A DNA stretch of 64,000 bases from Companilactobacillus sp. (GCF_022484265.1 NZ_JAKVLR010000001.1:992001-1056000), one strand, 5' to 3'. Counted from the first letter of the stretch, positions 8,200 to 17,198 are shown. The notes: generated from the sequence alone by a model not told the origin. Made by a program: numbers and translations.

Positions 8200-9334
8200 C
8201 TTCTGTCATGTTGATCAAATTAGCATTTAGTTTCTTGGCTTCAGACTTTGCTGCATCAAGGTTATCTGATAAAGATAAGATGCCATTGTCCGTTTTTTGT
8301 AAGAGCTCTTCAGCTTGTTGCCATTGCTCAGCCTTGAAATAAATGAGATTTTTCTGTTTCTTTTGACTGTTCAAAACGACTAAGTCGGTGATCTGGTCGA
8401 TGTTGACGCCCATACCAACAGCTGACTCGTTGACGTCTTGGAAATTCGATAGCAATTTATCGTAACGTCCGCCACTGAACAAATATCCTGAACCTGCTTT
8501 TGAAAAACCTTTGAAGGTCAAGCCTGTGTAATAAGTCTGTGGTGCTCGACTGCTCAAGTCGATTGAAACTGATTGTTCTGGCATGGTCTGTTTCATCCAG
8601 TCGATCACTTCCTTTAATTCGTTTATTCGTTCTTCAACTGCTGTTGATAAATCAAATTGTTTTAATTGTTCAAAAATTTTATCCGGTTGTCCAAAAAGTC
8701 GTGGCCACTTGAGTAAGAATTTGTAGGTTGAATCTTGATCAAATTGTTGAATCAATTGTTCATATTTAGGAACGCGTTTTTCAAATAGTGCCTCGGCTAT
8801 TTCCGATTTAAGATCTTCATCATCAGTTAATTCCGATAAAACAATATTTGCAAAATCGGCGATACCTAACTCAATCTCAACTGATTCGTCTAATAATTTT
8901 TGACTTAGTTGGTTGATCAAGACCAAACATTCAAACTCCGCTTTGATCGATGAGTAACCGACTAATTCAATGCCCGCTTGCGTTAATTCGTTATATGCAC
9001 CTGACAACTTGCGGCCAACTCGGAAGATATCTCCGACGTACCAAAATTTTTGTGGTAGCGAAACATTGGTTGAACTTAAAAATCTGGCAATCGGTAACGT
9101 CATGTCTGGTCTTAAAACAATCGTGTCACCTTCTGAATCTAACAAGCGATACATCTGATTGTTGCCTAATTGATAAGGTTCAAAAACGGCTTGTTTTTCA
9201 ATCAGAGGCGTCGATATCTTGGCAAATCCGCGATCAGCAAAGGTATCTTCGATGACAGAAATAATATGTTGTTTTTCAAAAGCCCGACGACCAAATTCGT
9301 CTCTAGTTCCAAGTGGTAGTAAATTATTTTTCAT
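8183..9334 (-). CDS. hisZ: ATP phosphoribosyltransferase regulatory subunit
   Basis: Catalytically inactive paralogue of histidyl-tRNA synthetase that forms the HisG-HisZ complex. Class II synthetase motif 2 remnants appear (FWYVGDIFRVGRKLSGAYNE) with the HisS-like SGGRYDKLLSNF. I set the start at ATG 9334 (MKNNLLPLGTRDEF), 7 bases after GGAGG; the frame extends to 9382 without a site. 383 residues, first gene after the T-box leader. Confidence 0.93.
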   Translation of the reverse strand: MKNNLLPLGTRDEFGRRAFEKQHIISVIEDTFADRGFAKISTPLIEKQAVFEPYQLGNNQMYRLLDSEGDTIVLRPDMTLPIARFLSSTNVSLPQKFWYVGDIFRVGRKLSGAYNELTQAGIELVGYSSIKAEFECLVLINQLSQKLLDESVEIELGIADFANIVLSELTDDEDLKSEIAEALFEKRVPKYEQLIQQFDQDSTYKFLLKWPRLFGQPDKIFEQLKQFDLSTAVEERINELKEVIDWMKQTMPEQSVSIDLSSRAPQTYYTGLTFKGFSKAGSGYLFSGGRYDKLLSNFQDVNESAVGMGVNIDQITDLVVLNSQKKQKNLIYFKAEQWQQAEELLQKTDNGILSLSDNLDAAKSEAKKLNANLINMTEGEYID

Positions 9335-9390
9335 ATCAACGCCTCCGTGTAATTTTTTACTAATCAATTCATGACATTCCATTCAATTAT

Positions 9391-9422
9391 TTTCTAGAGG
9401 TAAAATATGTTACCTCTAGAAA
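9391..9422 (-). other. Perfect 13-bp hairpin between the T-box terminator and hisZ
   Basis: TTTCTAGAGGTAA (9391-9403) and TTACCTCTAGAAA (9410-9422) are perfectly complementary with a 6-base loop. There is no T-run after it on the minus strand. Its CTAGAGG/CCTCTAG arms share sequence with the T-box terminator stem (9432-9455), so alternative pairing is possible. Role unknown. Confidence 0.6.
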
Positions 9423-9425
9423 CGC

Positions 9426-9660
9426 AAAAATCCCCTAGCAAATTAATGCTAGAGGACGTAAATAACGTGGTTCCACCTCACCTTTGTTTAATCCTTGCGA
9501 ATTAAACCTCATGTTGGCTGTGTCAACTGGGATAACGAACCGCTCGTCAAAACTTACTAGTTTCAGTTTTGAAGTTAATTGTAGGTGTGTGTTCAAAATC
9601 AATATCCATTTCTTCTCAGCTACCGAAACTCTCTTTGCGAGTGATTGACTTCTAATTTTC
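9426..9660 (-). promoter_or_regulatory. T-box leader (probably tRNA-His) of the his operon
   Basis: On the minus strand the T-box sequence AGGTGGAACCACG (9466-9478) is flanked by AGG/CCT and ACG/CGT pairs that build the antiterminator with a TGGAACC bulge. A competing terminator (9432-9455, 9-bp stem, then ATTTTT) overlaps it. Stem I elements (AGAGAG, GGTAGCTGAGAAG) lie near 9610-9640, and a GAACACAC segment near 9587-9594 offers a CAC (His) specifier codon. Known biology: uncharged tRNA stabilises the antiterminator. The His assignment rests on the specifier and on the downstream genes. No gene lies in 9383-9747. Confidence 0.9.
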
Positions 9661-9722
9661 CTATTCATGACTTTTATTAAAATTTGATTAGTAAAATTAA
9701 TCTTTCGTTTAATTTAAGATTA

Positions 9723-9751
9723 ATAATAGTCGTGAATATACATTATGTCAA
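9723..9751 (-). promoter_or_regulatory. Promoter of the his T-box transcript
   Basis: Minus-strand TTGACA (9746-9751), exactly 17 bases, then TATTAT (9723-9728). The -35 box overlaps the hisJ stop codon, so the his leader starts immediately after hisJ. Confidence 0.8.
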
Positions 9752-10584
9752 TAGGCAGTTATAGAATTAATTAAGTGAAATCCTCGACCGACCGATTCGA
9801 TATCGTGAGCATCCGAGCCATACACCAAGGGAATAGACAAGCCTTCAGCTTTTTTGAGGATTTGTGAACCTGGATAAAAATCATTGCATAAAGGTTTATA
9901 AAGCCCAGCCAAGTTCAAATCTAATTGACGATCTTGGTTTTTAATTTTTCTCAGAATATCATCAACTAATTCTAAGTTTTTGGCATCTAGATCTTCAGTA
10001 ATGTGGAAGTGGTCTTGGTATTTTCTCACCAAGCTCATATGACCGATTCTTTGTGGACGATATTGGCCCAGATCAGCAGAAACGGACTTATTAACTGTTT
10101 GATAGTATTCATTAAACACGTGTTGTGGAGTATCTAAGAAGCCTTTGAAGCCATTTTCAAAATCATCGACTCCATTATCGACGCACCAGAATTTACCATT
10201 AGTACCCTTCATAAAATGAACGGACAGGATACTTTCCTGTGTTTGCGGTCCGTATTCATCTAAGAAACGTTTGGTAAAATCTTCAAAGCCTTCTAAATAA
10301 TCAACTTCAAAGCCAATTGAAATTTCAATTTGATCTCGATACTTCTGTTGAAGTTTTTTAGTCAATTTCAAATAGGATGGCATATCGCTTAATTCCATCG
10401 ATGCTTCAGTGACGCCGTCAGTACTTCCTTGATAGCTATCAACAAAATCCGGTGGCAATGGTGCATGTTCTGTGATGCAATACTTTTGCAATCCAAGACC
10501 GATTGCTCTTTGAATCATCTTCTCCACCGGCTCGCGACTTCCGTGTGGGCAAAACTCAGTGTGTGTGTGTCCATCTACTAACAT
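9748..10584 (-). CDS. hisJ: Histidinol-phosphatase, PHP family
   Basis: 278-residue PHP-superfamily metal-dependent phosphatase that removes phosphate from histidinol phosphate, the step missing from the monofunctional HisB here. The first metal motif VDGHTHTEFCPHG is at residues 3-15, with EHAPLPP and the C-terminal YGSDAHDIESVGRGF motif. RBS AAAGGAG precedes ATG 10584. It lies upstream of the T-box promoter, so it is probably not under the same attenuator, and follows the AEC transporter by 30 bases. Confidence 0.9.
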   Translation of the reverse strand: MLVDGHTHTEFCPHGSREPVEKMIQRAIGLGLQKYCITEHAPLPPDFVDSYQGSTDGVTEASMELSDMPSYLKLTKKLQQKYRDQIEISIGFEVDYLEGFEDFTKRFLDEYGPQTQESILSVHFMKGTNGKFWCVDNGVDDFENGFKGFLDTPQHVFNEYYQTVNKSVSADLGQYRPQRIGHMSLVRKYQDHFHITEDLDAKNLELVDDILRKIKNQDRQLDLNLAGLYKPLCNDFYPGSQILKKAEGLSIPLVYGSDAHDIESVGRGFHLINSITAY

Positions 10585-10614
10585 TCGATCACTCCTTTGC
10601 CACTTATCATAAGT

Positions 10615-11547
10615 CTAAAATGAAAGATTACTCAAGGTAAAAATAATTGGAATGGTAATCAGACACAGTAAAGTCGACAAACTCATCAGAGAAATTGCCG
10701 GTGCAGGATCGTTTTCAGACTGCAAAGTAAACAGCACAACTAACCCGGCGACTGGACAAGCTGCCATGATAACCGTCGTGTAAAAAGCCGTCCCAGTTAC
10801 ACCGAGCAATTTAAGAATGATAATTCCGATCGCTGGATAAATTAAATTACGCAGCATTAAGCTCAGCCAAAGATTTTTTTCCAACATTTCTCGACTGAAC
10901 TTAATTCTTGTCAAACTATTTCCAATCACGATCATCGACAAAGGCGTATTGATTGAGCCAACATATTTCACCACATTATTGAGCGTGCCTGGTAACTTAA
11001 ATGAGGTTAGAAACATTATTAGACCAATTAAAATAGCGACAAAATTCGGATTCAGTAAAATCTTTTTCCAATTGATTGGTTCATCAACTTCACCGTGATG
11101 AGAAAACAGACTGATTCCGTGAGTCCAATTAAACAAGTTAAATGCAGCTAAAGAAACGACTCCATAAAATACACCGGTTGAACCAAACAAGGCACTGATC
11201 AGTGGAATCCCCATGAATCCAGCATTGGAATAGACGCTACCGTATGTCGAGATCCGCTGGATATTCGCATTTTTTCCACGCATGAAAACCAATTTGGAAA
11301 TAATAATTTCTAAAAAATATAAAATCACCACGCCTAAAAAAGCCAGCAGGAATAATTTGATCCGCGATGGCGAGTAAGGCTGTTCAAAAGCGTTCAAGAT
11401 CAAACATGGCGATACAACATATATCAAAATGTTGGTCAGATCATTAGATGTTTGTGCTTGCATAAACTTCAATTTTCCAATGATCACGCCGACTAACATT
11501 AATCCGAATAATAATAAAATTTGACTTGAAAGTTGTCCAATATCCAC
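10615..11547 (-). CDS. AEC-family transporter (auxin efflux carrier type)
   Basis: About 310 residues with eight to ten hydrophobic segments and the AEC pattern of small-residue helices (PCLILNAF, GNSLTRIKFS, AACPVAGLVVLF). The family exports organic acids or similar small anions; substrate not readable. Start is uncertain: GTG 11547 lies about 11 bases after AGGGGGAC, whereas the in-frame TTG 11556 is only two bases from it. An 11-13 base palindrome ACTTATCATAAGT (10602-10614) follows the stop, before hisJ. Confidence 0.85.
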   Translation of the reverse strand: MDIGQLSSQILLLFGLMLVGVIIGKLKFMQAQTSNDLTNILIYVVSPCLILNAFEQPYSPSRIKLFLLAFLGVVILYFLEIIISKLVFMRGKNANIQRISTYGSVYSNAGFMGIPLISALFGSTGVFYGVVSLAAFNLFNWTHGISLFSHHGEVDEPINWKKILLNPNFVAILIGLIMFLTSFKLPGTLNNVVKYVGSINTPLSMIVIGNSLTRIKFSREMLEKNLWLSLMLRNLIYPAIGIIILKLLGVTGTAFYTTVIMAACPVAGLVVLFTLQSENDPAPAISLMSLSTLLCLITIPIIFTLSNLSF

Positions 11548-11628
11548 TAGTCTCAAGTCCCCCTAATTAGTAGTTTTACCTATTATTAATGGAGATTGGA
11601 AAACAGTCAACCATTTTCATGAAAACAT

Positions 11629-11661
11629 AAAAAAAGAGTTCGAAGCTAGGCTTCAAACTCA
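11629..11661 (-). terminator. Terminator of brnQ
   Basis: Minus-strand stem GAGTTTGAAGC / GCTTCGAACTC followed by seven T. The brnQ stop codon lies inside the hairpin. Confidence 0.85.
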
Positions 11662-12998
11662 CGGTTTTCCTTAGTTATTAAACTTATAATATAGCCAATA
11701 ATTAATCCTATCAGTGCCGGTACGACCCAGCCTAATCCTAAACTAGACCAAGGCAATAATTGGTTTAAATTCATTAGTGAATTGAACCAGCCTTGTCCAT
11801 GAAACAAGAACTTCATTGCTTCGATACCCGCAAAAACTGCTGGGATAAATGTGAACAAGGTCGTCATGCCATAAACCCACTTCGATGATCCTAAAAATGG
11901 CGTTAATACAGCCAAAAGAATCAAGGTAATTGCCAATGGATAGACGAACATCAAAGCTGGCGTTGAGTATTGGATCAAGTTAGTCAGACCAACATTTGCA
12001 AACACGCATGGCAAGACACTGGCGATGATGATCAATACTTGGTAGGAAACTTTTGGAAACATTTCATGCATGGCTTCACCAAAAGCTGTGATCAAACCGA
12101 TCGAAGTTTTTAAACAAGCGATAATTACGATGACGGCTAACAAGATGTTACCAAAACTGCCAAAGTAATAGTTAAAAATCGATGCTAGAGTGATTCCACC
12201 GTTGGAAGCTAAATCTAGTTTGCCTAAACTCATCGCGCCTAGTAGTGCTAATAATGTATAAATGATTCCCATCAAAACCACACTGATAGTTCCAGCTTTG
12301 ATCGTATCTTTGGCAATCTCGCGTGGATCAGTGACGCCGAGAACTTTGATACCATCGATGACAACTACACCAAAAGCCAATGAAGCTAGGGCATCCATCG
12401 TATTATAACCTTCTGTGAATCCAGCTAGAACTGGACTTTTTGCATATGAGCCTTGAGGTATTGCACTTAGACCGCCCATTGGTTTGATCAAGGCAACCAA
12501 AATCAAAATCCCTAATAATATTAAGAAAATCGGCGTCAACCATTTTCCGACATAAGTCATGATCTTGCTAGGCTTTCTAGCGAACCACCAAGACGTAGCA
12601 AAAAAGATAATTGAGAAAATCATCAAGACAGGTTTTTGCAGACCTGAGTTAACGAATGGCACAATTCCCATTTGAAATGAAGTTGTTGCCAGTCGTGGGG
12701 TAGCAAACAATGGCCCGATGATCAAATATAGCAAGATAGTAAAAACATAAGCATACGGACGATTGATCTTATTAGCCAAGTTGAACACGCTGGCACTCTC
12801 GGTCATCCCTAAACCAGCCACACCAAGTAGCGGCAAACCGATACCAGTGATCAATAAGCCGATAACCGCTAGCCAAACGTTGCTACCAGCTTGTTGTCCA
12901 AGAAAGACTGGGAAAATCAGATTACCAGCACCAAAGAACAATCCAAATAGCATTGAGCCAATAAAAAATAGTTCTCGTCTAGTTAATTTTTTCTTCAT
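11646..12998 (-). CDS. brnQ: Branched-chain amino acid transport protein (LIVCS family)
   Basis: 450-residue sodium-coupled Leu/Ile/Val transporter with about 12 membrane segments. The N-terminal GSMLFGLFFGAGNLIFPVFLG motif is diagnostic for the family. Monocistronic with its own terminator. A 110-base nested hairpin lies 33 bases upstream of the start (13031-13140); no T-box sequence could be found there. Confidence 0.92.
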   Translation of the reverse strand: MKKKLTRRELFFIGSMLFGLFFGAGNLIFPVFLGQQAGSNVWLAVIGLLITGIGLPLLGVAGLGMTESASVFNLANKINRPYAYVFTILLYLIIGPLFATPRLATTSFQMGIVPFVNSGLQKPVLMIFSIIFFATSWWFARKPSKIMTYVGKWLTPIFLILLGILILVALIKPMGGLSAIPQGSYAKSPVLAGFTEGYNTMDALASLAFGVVVIDGIKVLGVTDPREIAKDTIKAGTISVVLMGIIYTLLALLGAMSLGKLDLASNGGITLASIFNYYFGSFGNILLAVIVIIACLKTSIGLITAFGEAMHEMFPKVSYQVLIIIASVLPCVFANVGLTNLIQYSTPALMFVYPLAITLILLAVLTPFLGSSKWVYGMTTLFTFIPAVFAGIEAMKFLFHGQGWFNSLMNLNQLLPWSSLGLGWVVPALIGLIIGYIISLITKENREFEA

Positions 12999-13030
12999 AA
13001 AAACACCTTATCATTTAAAAATAAAAGAGA

Positions 13031-13140
13031 GTGCAACAAACATGGGCAGCTCCCGAGCATTAATGTAAAAGAGGGCATAATTCGCACTATGAATTATGCC
13101 CTCTTTGTAATTAAGCGGAAGGAGCTATGTCTTGTTGCAC
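13031..13140 (-). other. Nested 110-base hairpin upstream of brnQ
   Basis: Three concentric stems: GTGCAACAA (13031-13039) / TTGTTGCAC (13132-13140), CAT plus AGCTCC (13041-13053) / GGAGCTATG (13121-13129), and the 13-bp inner stem GAGGGCATAATTC (13071-13083) / GAATTATGCCCTC (13091-13103). On the minus strand it ends in CTCTCTTTTATTTT, so it could terminate or attenuate transcription entering brnQ. Confidence 0.65.
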
Positions 13141-13204
13141 GTTTATGCTGCATATTTGCGAACATCAACAATTATGCTACAAGCTCTTATGGTAATAATT
13201 TTAG

Positions 13205-13526
13205 TTGGTTCGAAACACGTAAAAGTTTCACTGATGTTGGATACGTAAGACAATCCAACACTCTATCCGATCTCCAGCGTTCGAAACGCGTGAATGTCTC
13301 GCTGAGACCTACTGCATAGAATGGCCAAAGACTGCACGGGTGTTACGCACCCGCTCCGTCTCAACACTCTAAGCAATCTCCAGCGTTCTAAACGCGTAAA
13401 AGTCTCACTGATGTTGGATACGTAAGACAATCCAACACTCCCTCCGTCAACGGACGGACTCCGTATTGGCTTATCTTATGTTCCAACATCACCCGTTCGA
13501 TTTTACGCTCTTGTTATCTTACGCTC
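13205..13526. repeat. Tandem array of nested stem-loop repeats (copy D)
   Basis: Begins directly after the prfC stop. The clearest unit, 13394-13508, has terminal inverted repeats GCGTAAAA / TTTTACGC, arms GATGTTGGA (13410-13418) / TCCAACATC (13492-13500) and CGTAAG / CTTATG. A second, truncated unit (about 13282-13376) has the core that reads CGGGTGCGTAACACCCG on the minus strand. A 53-base right end is duplicated at 13211-13263 and 13388-13440. Related to the repeats at 1.5 and 21.6 kb. No gene lies in 12999-13526. Confidence 0.7.
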
Positions 13527-15104
13527 TTAGAGTTTTGCGGTCAGCTTCACGTCTGGATACTTATTCGTAAACCAGTTTTCGGCAAACTTATTCTCGAATA
13601 AGAATAGTGGTTGGCCGTCTAAGTCTTTCACTAGCATGTTTCTGGTTGAAGACATGCTTTGATCTAGTTGATCAGGGTCGATCCAACGTGCGATTCTTGA
13701 ACCAATTGGTGTCATGACAACGTCACAATTGTATTCGTTTTTCATTCTGAATTGGAAGACTTCAAATTGAAGTTGTCCAACTGCACCAAGAATATAGTCG
13801 TTAGTTGTGTATTTTTGATACAACTGAACAGCACCTTCTTGAACTAGTTGTTGCATCCCTTTATGGAATGACTTCTGCTTCATAACGTTCTTAGCTTGAA
13901 CTTCCATGAACATTTCTGGAGTAAACTGTGGCAAATCTTCAAATTGGATCTTCTTTTTACCAGTGTAAATCGTGTCGCCAATTTGGAAATTACCGGTATC
14001 GTATAAACCAACAATATCTCCAGCAACCGCAGTCTTAACTTGTTCTCTTTGATCAGACATAAATTCAGTTGCGTTGTTCAAACGCATTACTTTGCCAGTT
14101 CTGTGCAAAGTGACGTCCATACCCTTGACGAATTCACCAGAACAAATTCTGACAAACGCGATACGGTCACGGTGATTAGGGTTCATATTAGCTTGAATCT
14201 TGAAGACAAAGGCTGAAAACTCAGGATCATCAGGCTTAACTTCCTCATCAGTATCCTTGATCTTATGTTCACCAGGTGCTGGAGCCATATCTAAGAATGT
14301 ATCTAAGAATACTTGCACACCAAAGTTAGTCAAAGCAGAACCGAAGAATACTGGAGTTTGATCACCACGTTTGATCTTCTCGAGATCAAATTGGTTACCA
14401 GCTTCCTTAATCAAATCAACTTCGCCAAGAGCTTGTTGATAAACGCCCTCTTCTTCGATTGGATTCTTTTCTTTAAGTTGTCCGTCTTCACCTAAAGGCA
14501 AATAGCGGTCGTCGCCTTCCTTACGATAAAGTTCAAGACGGCTATTGCGGATATCATAAAGTCCCTTGAGTTCCTTACCCATACCGATTGGCCAATCCAT
14601 GGCACAACCTTCAATGTTCAATAATTCCTCAAGTTCAGCAATCAAGTCCAAAGGATCACGACCATCACGGTCAAGCTTGTTCATAAATGTAAAAATTGGA
14701 ATTCCACGTTTTTTAACGACTTTGAACAATTTCTTAGTTTGTGGCTCAATACCTTTGGCTGAGTCAATAACCATGACTGCCGCATCAACGGCCATCAAAG
14801 TACGATAAGTATCTTCAGAGAAATCCTCATGTCCGGGAGTATCCAAGATGTTAACGTCTTTGTCATGATAATGGAATTGCATGACCGAACTGGTAACTGA
14901 GATTCCACGTTTCTTTTCAATTTCCATCCAGTCAGATGTGGCAAATTGACCAGATTTTTTAGCTTTAACGGTACCAGCAGAACGAATTACACCACCAAAA
15001 TAAAGCATTTGTTCAGTGATAGTTGTTTTACCGGCATCCGGGTGAGAAATAATGGCAAACGTACGGCGCTTGCTAACTTCTTTCTCTAATTCTTTTTGTT
15101 CCAT
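13527..15104 (-). CDS. prfC: Peptide chain release factor 3
   Basis: Translational GTPase of 525 residues that recycles RF1/RF2 from the ribosome. G1 ISHPDAGKTTITEQML, switch II DTPGHEDFSEDTYRT and G4 FMNKLDRDGRDP are intact. Length matches the family. RBS AGGAG lies 7 bases before ATG 15104. The stem-loop array follows its stop at once and may serve as terminator. Confidence 0.95.
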   Translation of the reverse strand: MEQKELEKEVSKRRTFAIISHPDAGKTTITEQMLYFGGVIRSAGTVKAKKSGQFATSDWMEIEKKRGISVTSSVMQFHYHDKDVNILDTPGHEDFSEDTYRTLMAVDAAVMVIDSAKGIEPQTKKLFKVVKKRGIPIFTFMNKLDRDGRDPLDLIAELEELLNIEGCAMDWPIGMGKELKGLYDIRNSRLELYRKEGDDRYLPLGEDGQLKEKNPIEEEGVYQQALGEVDLIKEAGNQFDLEKIKRGDQTPVFFGSALTNFGVQVFLDTFLDMAPAPGEHKIKDTDEEVKPDDPEFSAFVFKIQANMNPNHRDRIAFVRICSGEFVKGMDVTLHRTGKVMRLNNATEFMSDQREQVKTAVAGDIVGLYDTGNFQIGDTIYTGKKKIQFEDLPQFTPEMFMEVQAKNVMKQKSFHKGMQQLVQEGAVQLYQKYTTNDYILGAVGQLQFEVFQFRMKNEYNCDVVMTPIGSRIARWIDPDQLDQSMSSTRNMLVKDLDGQPLFLFENKFAENWFTNKYPDVKLTAKL

Positions 15105-15122
15105 ATTAAGCTCCTAACTCAT

Positions 15123-15157
15123 AAAAAAAGAAATACAACGATTGTGGTATTTCTTTC
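15123..15157 (-). terminator. Terminator of the CNNM/CBS gene
   Basis: Minus-strand GAAATACC / GGTATTTC-type stem with a 9-base loop followed by seven T, 4 bases past the gene's stop codon and ahead of prfC. Confidence 0.75.
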
Positions 15158-15159
15158 AA

Positions 15160-16533
15160 TTAATATTTCTTTTCAAACATATTGGTTGTAACGTTTTTCA
15201 CTTTATTTTTCGGAATCGTAACGATCACGTCTTTGATTCTCGATCCATCAACTTCACCAGAAGTTAATTTAACGCCATCCTCTAGAGTATAGCTCATTGG
15301 ATGATTCTCATCGGGAATTTCATTCACGTTCATGATCAAGTATCCAGCAATTGTATCGGCATCTTCCTGCTCTTCGTCGATGTTTTCTTCAAACAGATCA
15401 TTGAAGTCTTCGATAGAAAATCTACCAATAACTGAATACTTAGTTGAAGTGATTCGACGATAATTGGTTGTGGTTTGATCATATTCATCATCGATCTCAC
15501 CCACGATCTCTTCCAAAATATCTTCGATCGTAGCTAATCCAACGACTCCACCATACTCATCCATGACCATGGCAATTTGTGTCTGCGTCGATTGCATTTT
15601 CAATAGCAATGCATCGATGCTAGTCGTTTCAGGTACAAATAGTGGCTCAGTCATAATACTCTTCATATTGACATTGTCAAAGCCAGATACACGTGCATTC
15701 TTCAATAAATTCTTGATATGAACGATACCAATGATAGTATCTTTGTCTCCACCATAAACAGGGATTCTTGAATAAGGCTGTGACAAGATAGCGTCAATAT
15801 TCTCATCGATTGGATCATTAATATCGATCATAAATGCATCAGTTCTTGGAACCATGATCTCACGAACGTTCTTGTCGCTAAACTTGATGATACCTTGCAG
15901 CATCTGATACTCATCTGCGTTAATAGTTCCGCTTTGACGAGACTTTTGAATCGTCGACAGCATTTCAGTTCTGGTGACCTTATCTTCTTTTTGGCTAAAG
16001 TCGATTGGCGTGATCTTCATCAAGCCATTAATAGAAACCGTTAGTAGCCAAGTAAATGGCGTTAGAACTTTACCAACGATATTAATAACTGGCTCAGTAA
16101 ACTTGATCACAGAATAAGGCTTATGGATTGCTATTTGCTTAGGATAAAGTTCTCCAAAAAGCAAAGTTAAATAAGATAAAACGATAGTTATTAGAACAAT
16201 TGATAATTCCCAACTACCAGGAAATTTACCAATTACTCCTTCTAATTTAGTACTTAAACTTGTGGCGGCAAAAGCCGATGCTAGAAATCCGGCTAATGTA
16301 ATTGCTACTTGAATAGTGGATAAAAAATTAGTTGGATGATTGATTGTCCGTAAGATCCGTTCAGCGTGGCGTCCGCCTGATTCAGCTTTTTCCTCCGCAG
16401 TGGATTTATTCACAGAAACAATCGCCATTTCACCAGCGGCAAAGATGGCATTTAACAACGTTAGAACAACAATTAAGACTATCTGTCCAATTAACGTCGC
16501 ACCTGTAGGGTCATCGCTCATTAATTTTTTCAC
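15160..16533 (-). CDS. CNNM/DUF21 and CBS-domain membrane protein (HlyC/CorC family)
   Basis: 457 residues. Residues about 10-200 form the CNNM (DUF21) membrane domain (ANAIFAAGEMAIVSVNKSTAEEKA, LTLLFGELYPKQIA); 215-345 hold a CBS pair (REIMVPRTDAFMI; VMDEYGGVVGLATIEDILEEIVGEI); the last 85 residues are a CorC_HlyC domain. The family is linked to magnesium/cobalt efflux or salt tolerance, and older annotations call it haemolysin without support. Start GTG 16533 or ATG 16521; upstream GGAAAGAGAG fits either. Confidence 0.88.
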   Translation of the reverse strand: MKKLMSDDPTGATLIGQIVLIVVLTLLNAIFAAGEMAIVSVNKSTAEEKAESGGRHAERILRTINHPTNFLSTIQVAITLAGFLASAFAATSLSTKLEGVIGKFPGSWELSIVLITIVLSYLTLLFGELYPKQIAIHKPYSVIKFTEPVINIVGKVLTPFTWLLTVSINGLMKITPIDFSQKEDKVTRTEMLSTIQKSRQSGTINADEYQMLQGIIKFSDKNVREIMVPRTDAFMIDINDPIDENIDAILSQPYSRIPVYGGDKDTIIGIVHIKNLLKNARVSGFDNVNMKSIMTEPLFVPETTSIDALLLKMQSTQTQIAMVMDEYGGVVGLATIEDILEEIVGEIDDEYDQTTTNYRRITSTKYSVIGRFSIEDFNDLFEENIDEEQEDADTIAGYLIMNVNEIPDENHPMSYTLEDGVKLTSGEVDGSRIKDVIVTIPKNKVKNVTTNMFEKKY

Positions 16534-16722
16534 TCTCTTTCCTATATTAAATAAAAATGATGTTTACAATTATAGCAGGTGTAAAACAATTCAACAATAT
16601 CACGGGCATTAATGATAGAATAAATTTAATACTATATGGAATGTATTTAAAAGCTGACTTGATAATTTATTGATTTACCGCTTTAACAGTCAGCTCCAAG
16701 TAGACCGAAGGAGAGTTTGAAA

Positions 16723-17187
16723 TTGTCCAACAAAAAAATCGTCGTTATTTATCTATTTTTCTTCTTCATACCGTATGTCGTCAGTCTTTTGATTGCCGGT
16801 ATTGCATATAACGCTTTGGTACTGCATGCCTTGACTTGGCGTGTAGTCGTTGGAGGCGTTGTTGGCTCACTGGGTATTTTTGCAATCAAAGTTATCGCCC
16901 AGCGACCAATTTTAATAATGTATCGCAGTTCCACTAAAAAAAGCTTAAAACGATTCATTCATTTCTTCATTTTGGAAAGAGACAAAGTTATTATCGGATT
17001 AAATTTGGTGGTCGACTTTTTCTTGTGTATCGGTAGCATTTATCTCATTGCTAAAGTCCTGCCAATTGCTTATATCCTAGGCAGTTCAATCGGTTGGCTC
17101 GTCTTGATCATGATGATCTCACTAACGCTGGCAGCCTACATAGAATTTGATTCGTTATCAATCTATACCGAAAAAAAGAAAAATTAA
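16723..17187 (+). CDS. Small polytopic membrane protein, unknown function
   Basis: About 154 residues with four predicted membrane segments (residues about 5-28, 32-52, 88-112, 118-142) and a basic cytoplasmic loop (RSSTKKSLKRF). I recognise no family. The start is probably TTG 16723, 9 bases from GAAGGAGAG; an in-frame TTG at 16717 is too close. It lies immediately upstream of the cysteine leader but has no terminator of its own before the leader promoter, so partial readthrough into the cys region is possible. Confidence 0.65.
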   Translation: MSNKKIVVIYLFFFFIPYVVSLLIAGIAYNALVLHALTWRVVVGGVVGSLGIFAIKVIAQRPILIMYRSSTKKSLKRFIHFFILERDKVIIGLNLVVDFFLCIGSIYLIAKVLPIAYILGSSIGWLVLIMMISLTLAAYIEFDSLSIYTEKKKN

Positions 17188-17198
17188 ATACTAAATGC

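Noticed and set aside
9435..9668. 77-codon minus-strand ORF
   Set aside because: It lies completely within the T-box leader; its frame is an accident of the structured RNA.
12999..13200. Possible T-box upstream of brnQ
   Set aside because: No AGGGTGGNACC-like sequence or antiterminator on the minus strand; only the nested hairpin is present.
13089..13319. 76-codon plus-strand ORF between brnQ and prfC
   Set aside because: It covers the nested hairpin and the repeat array and lacks a RBS.
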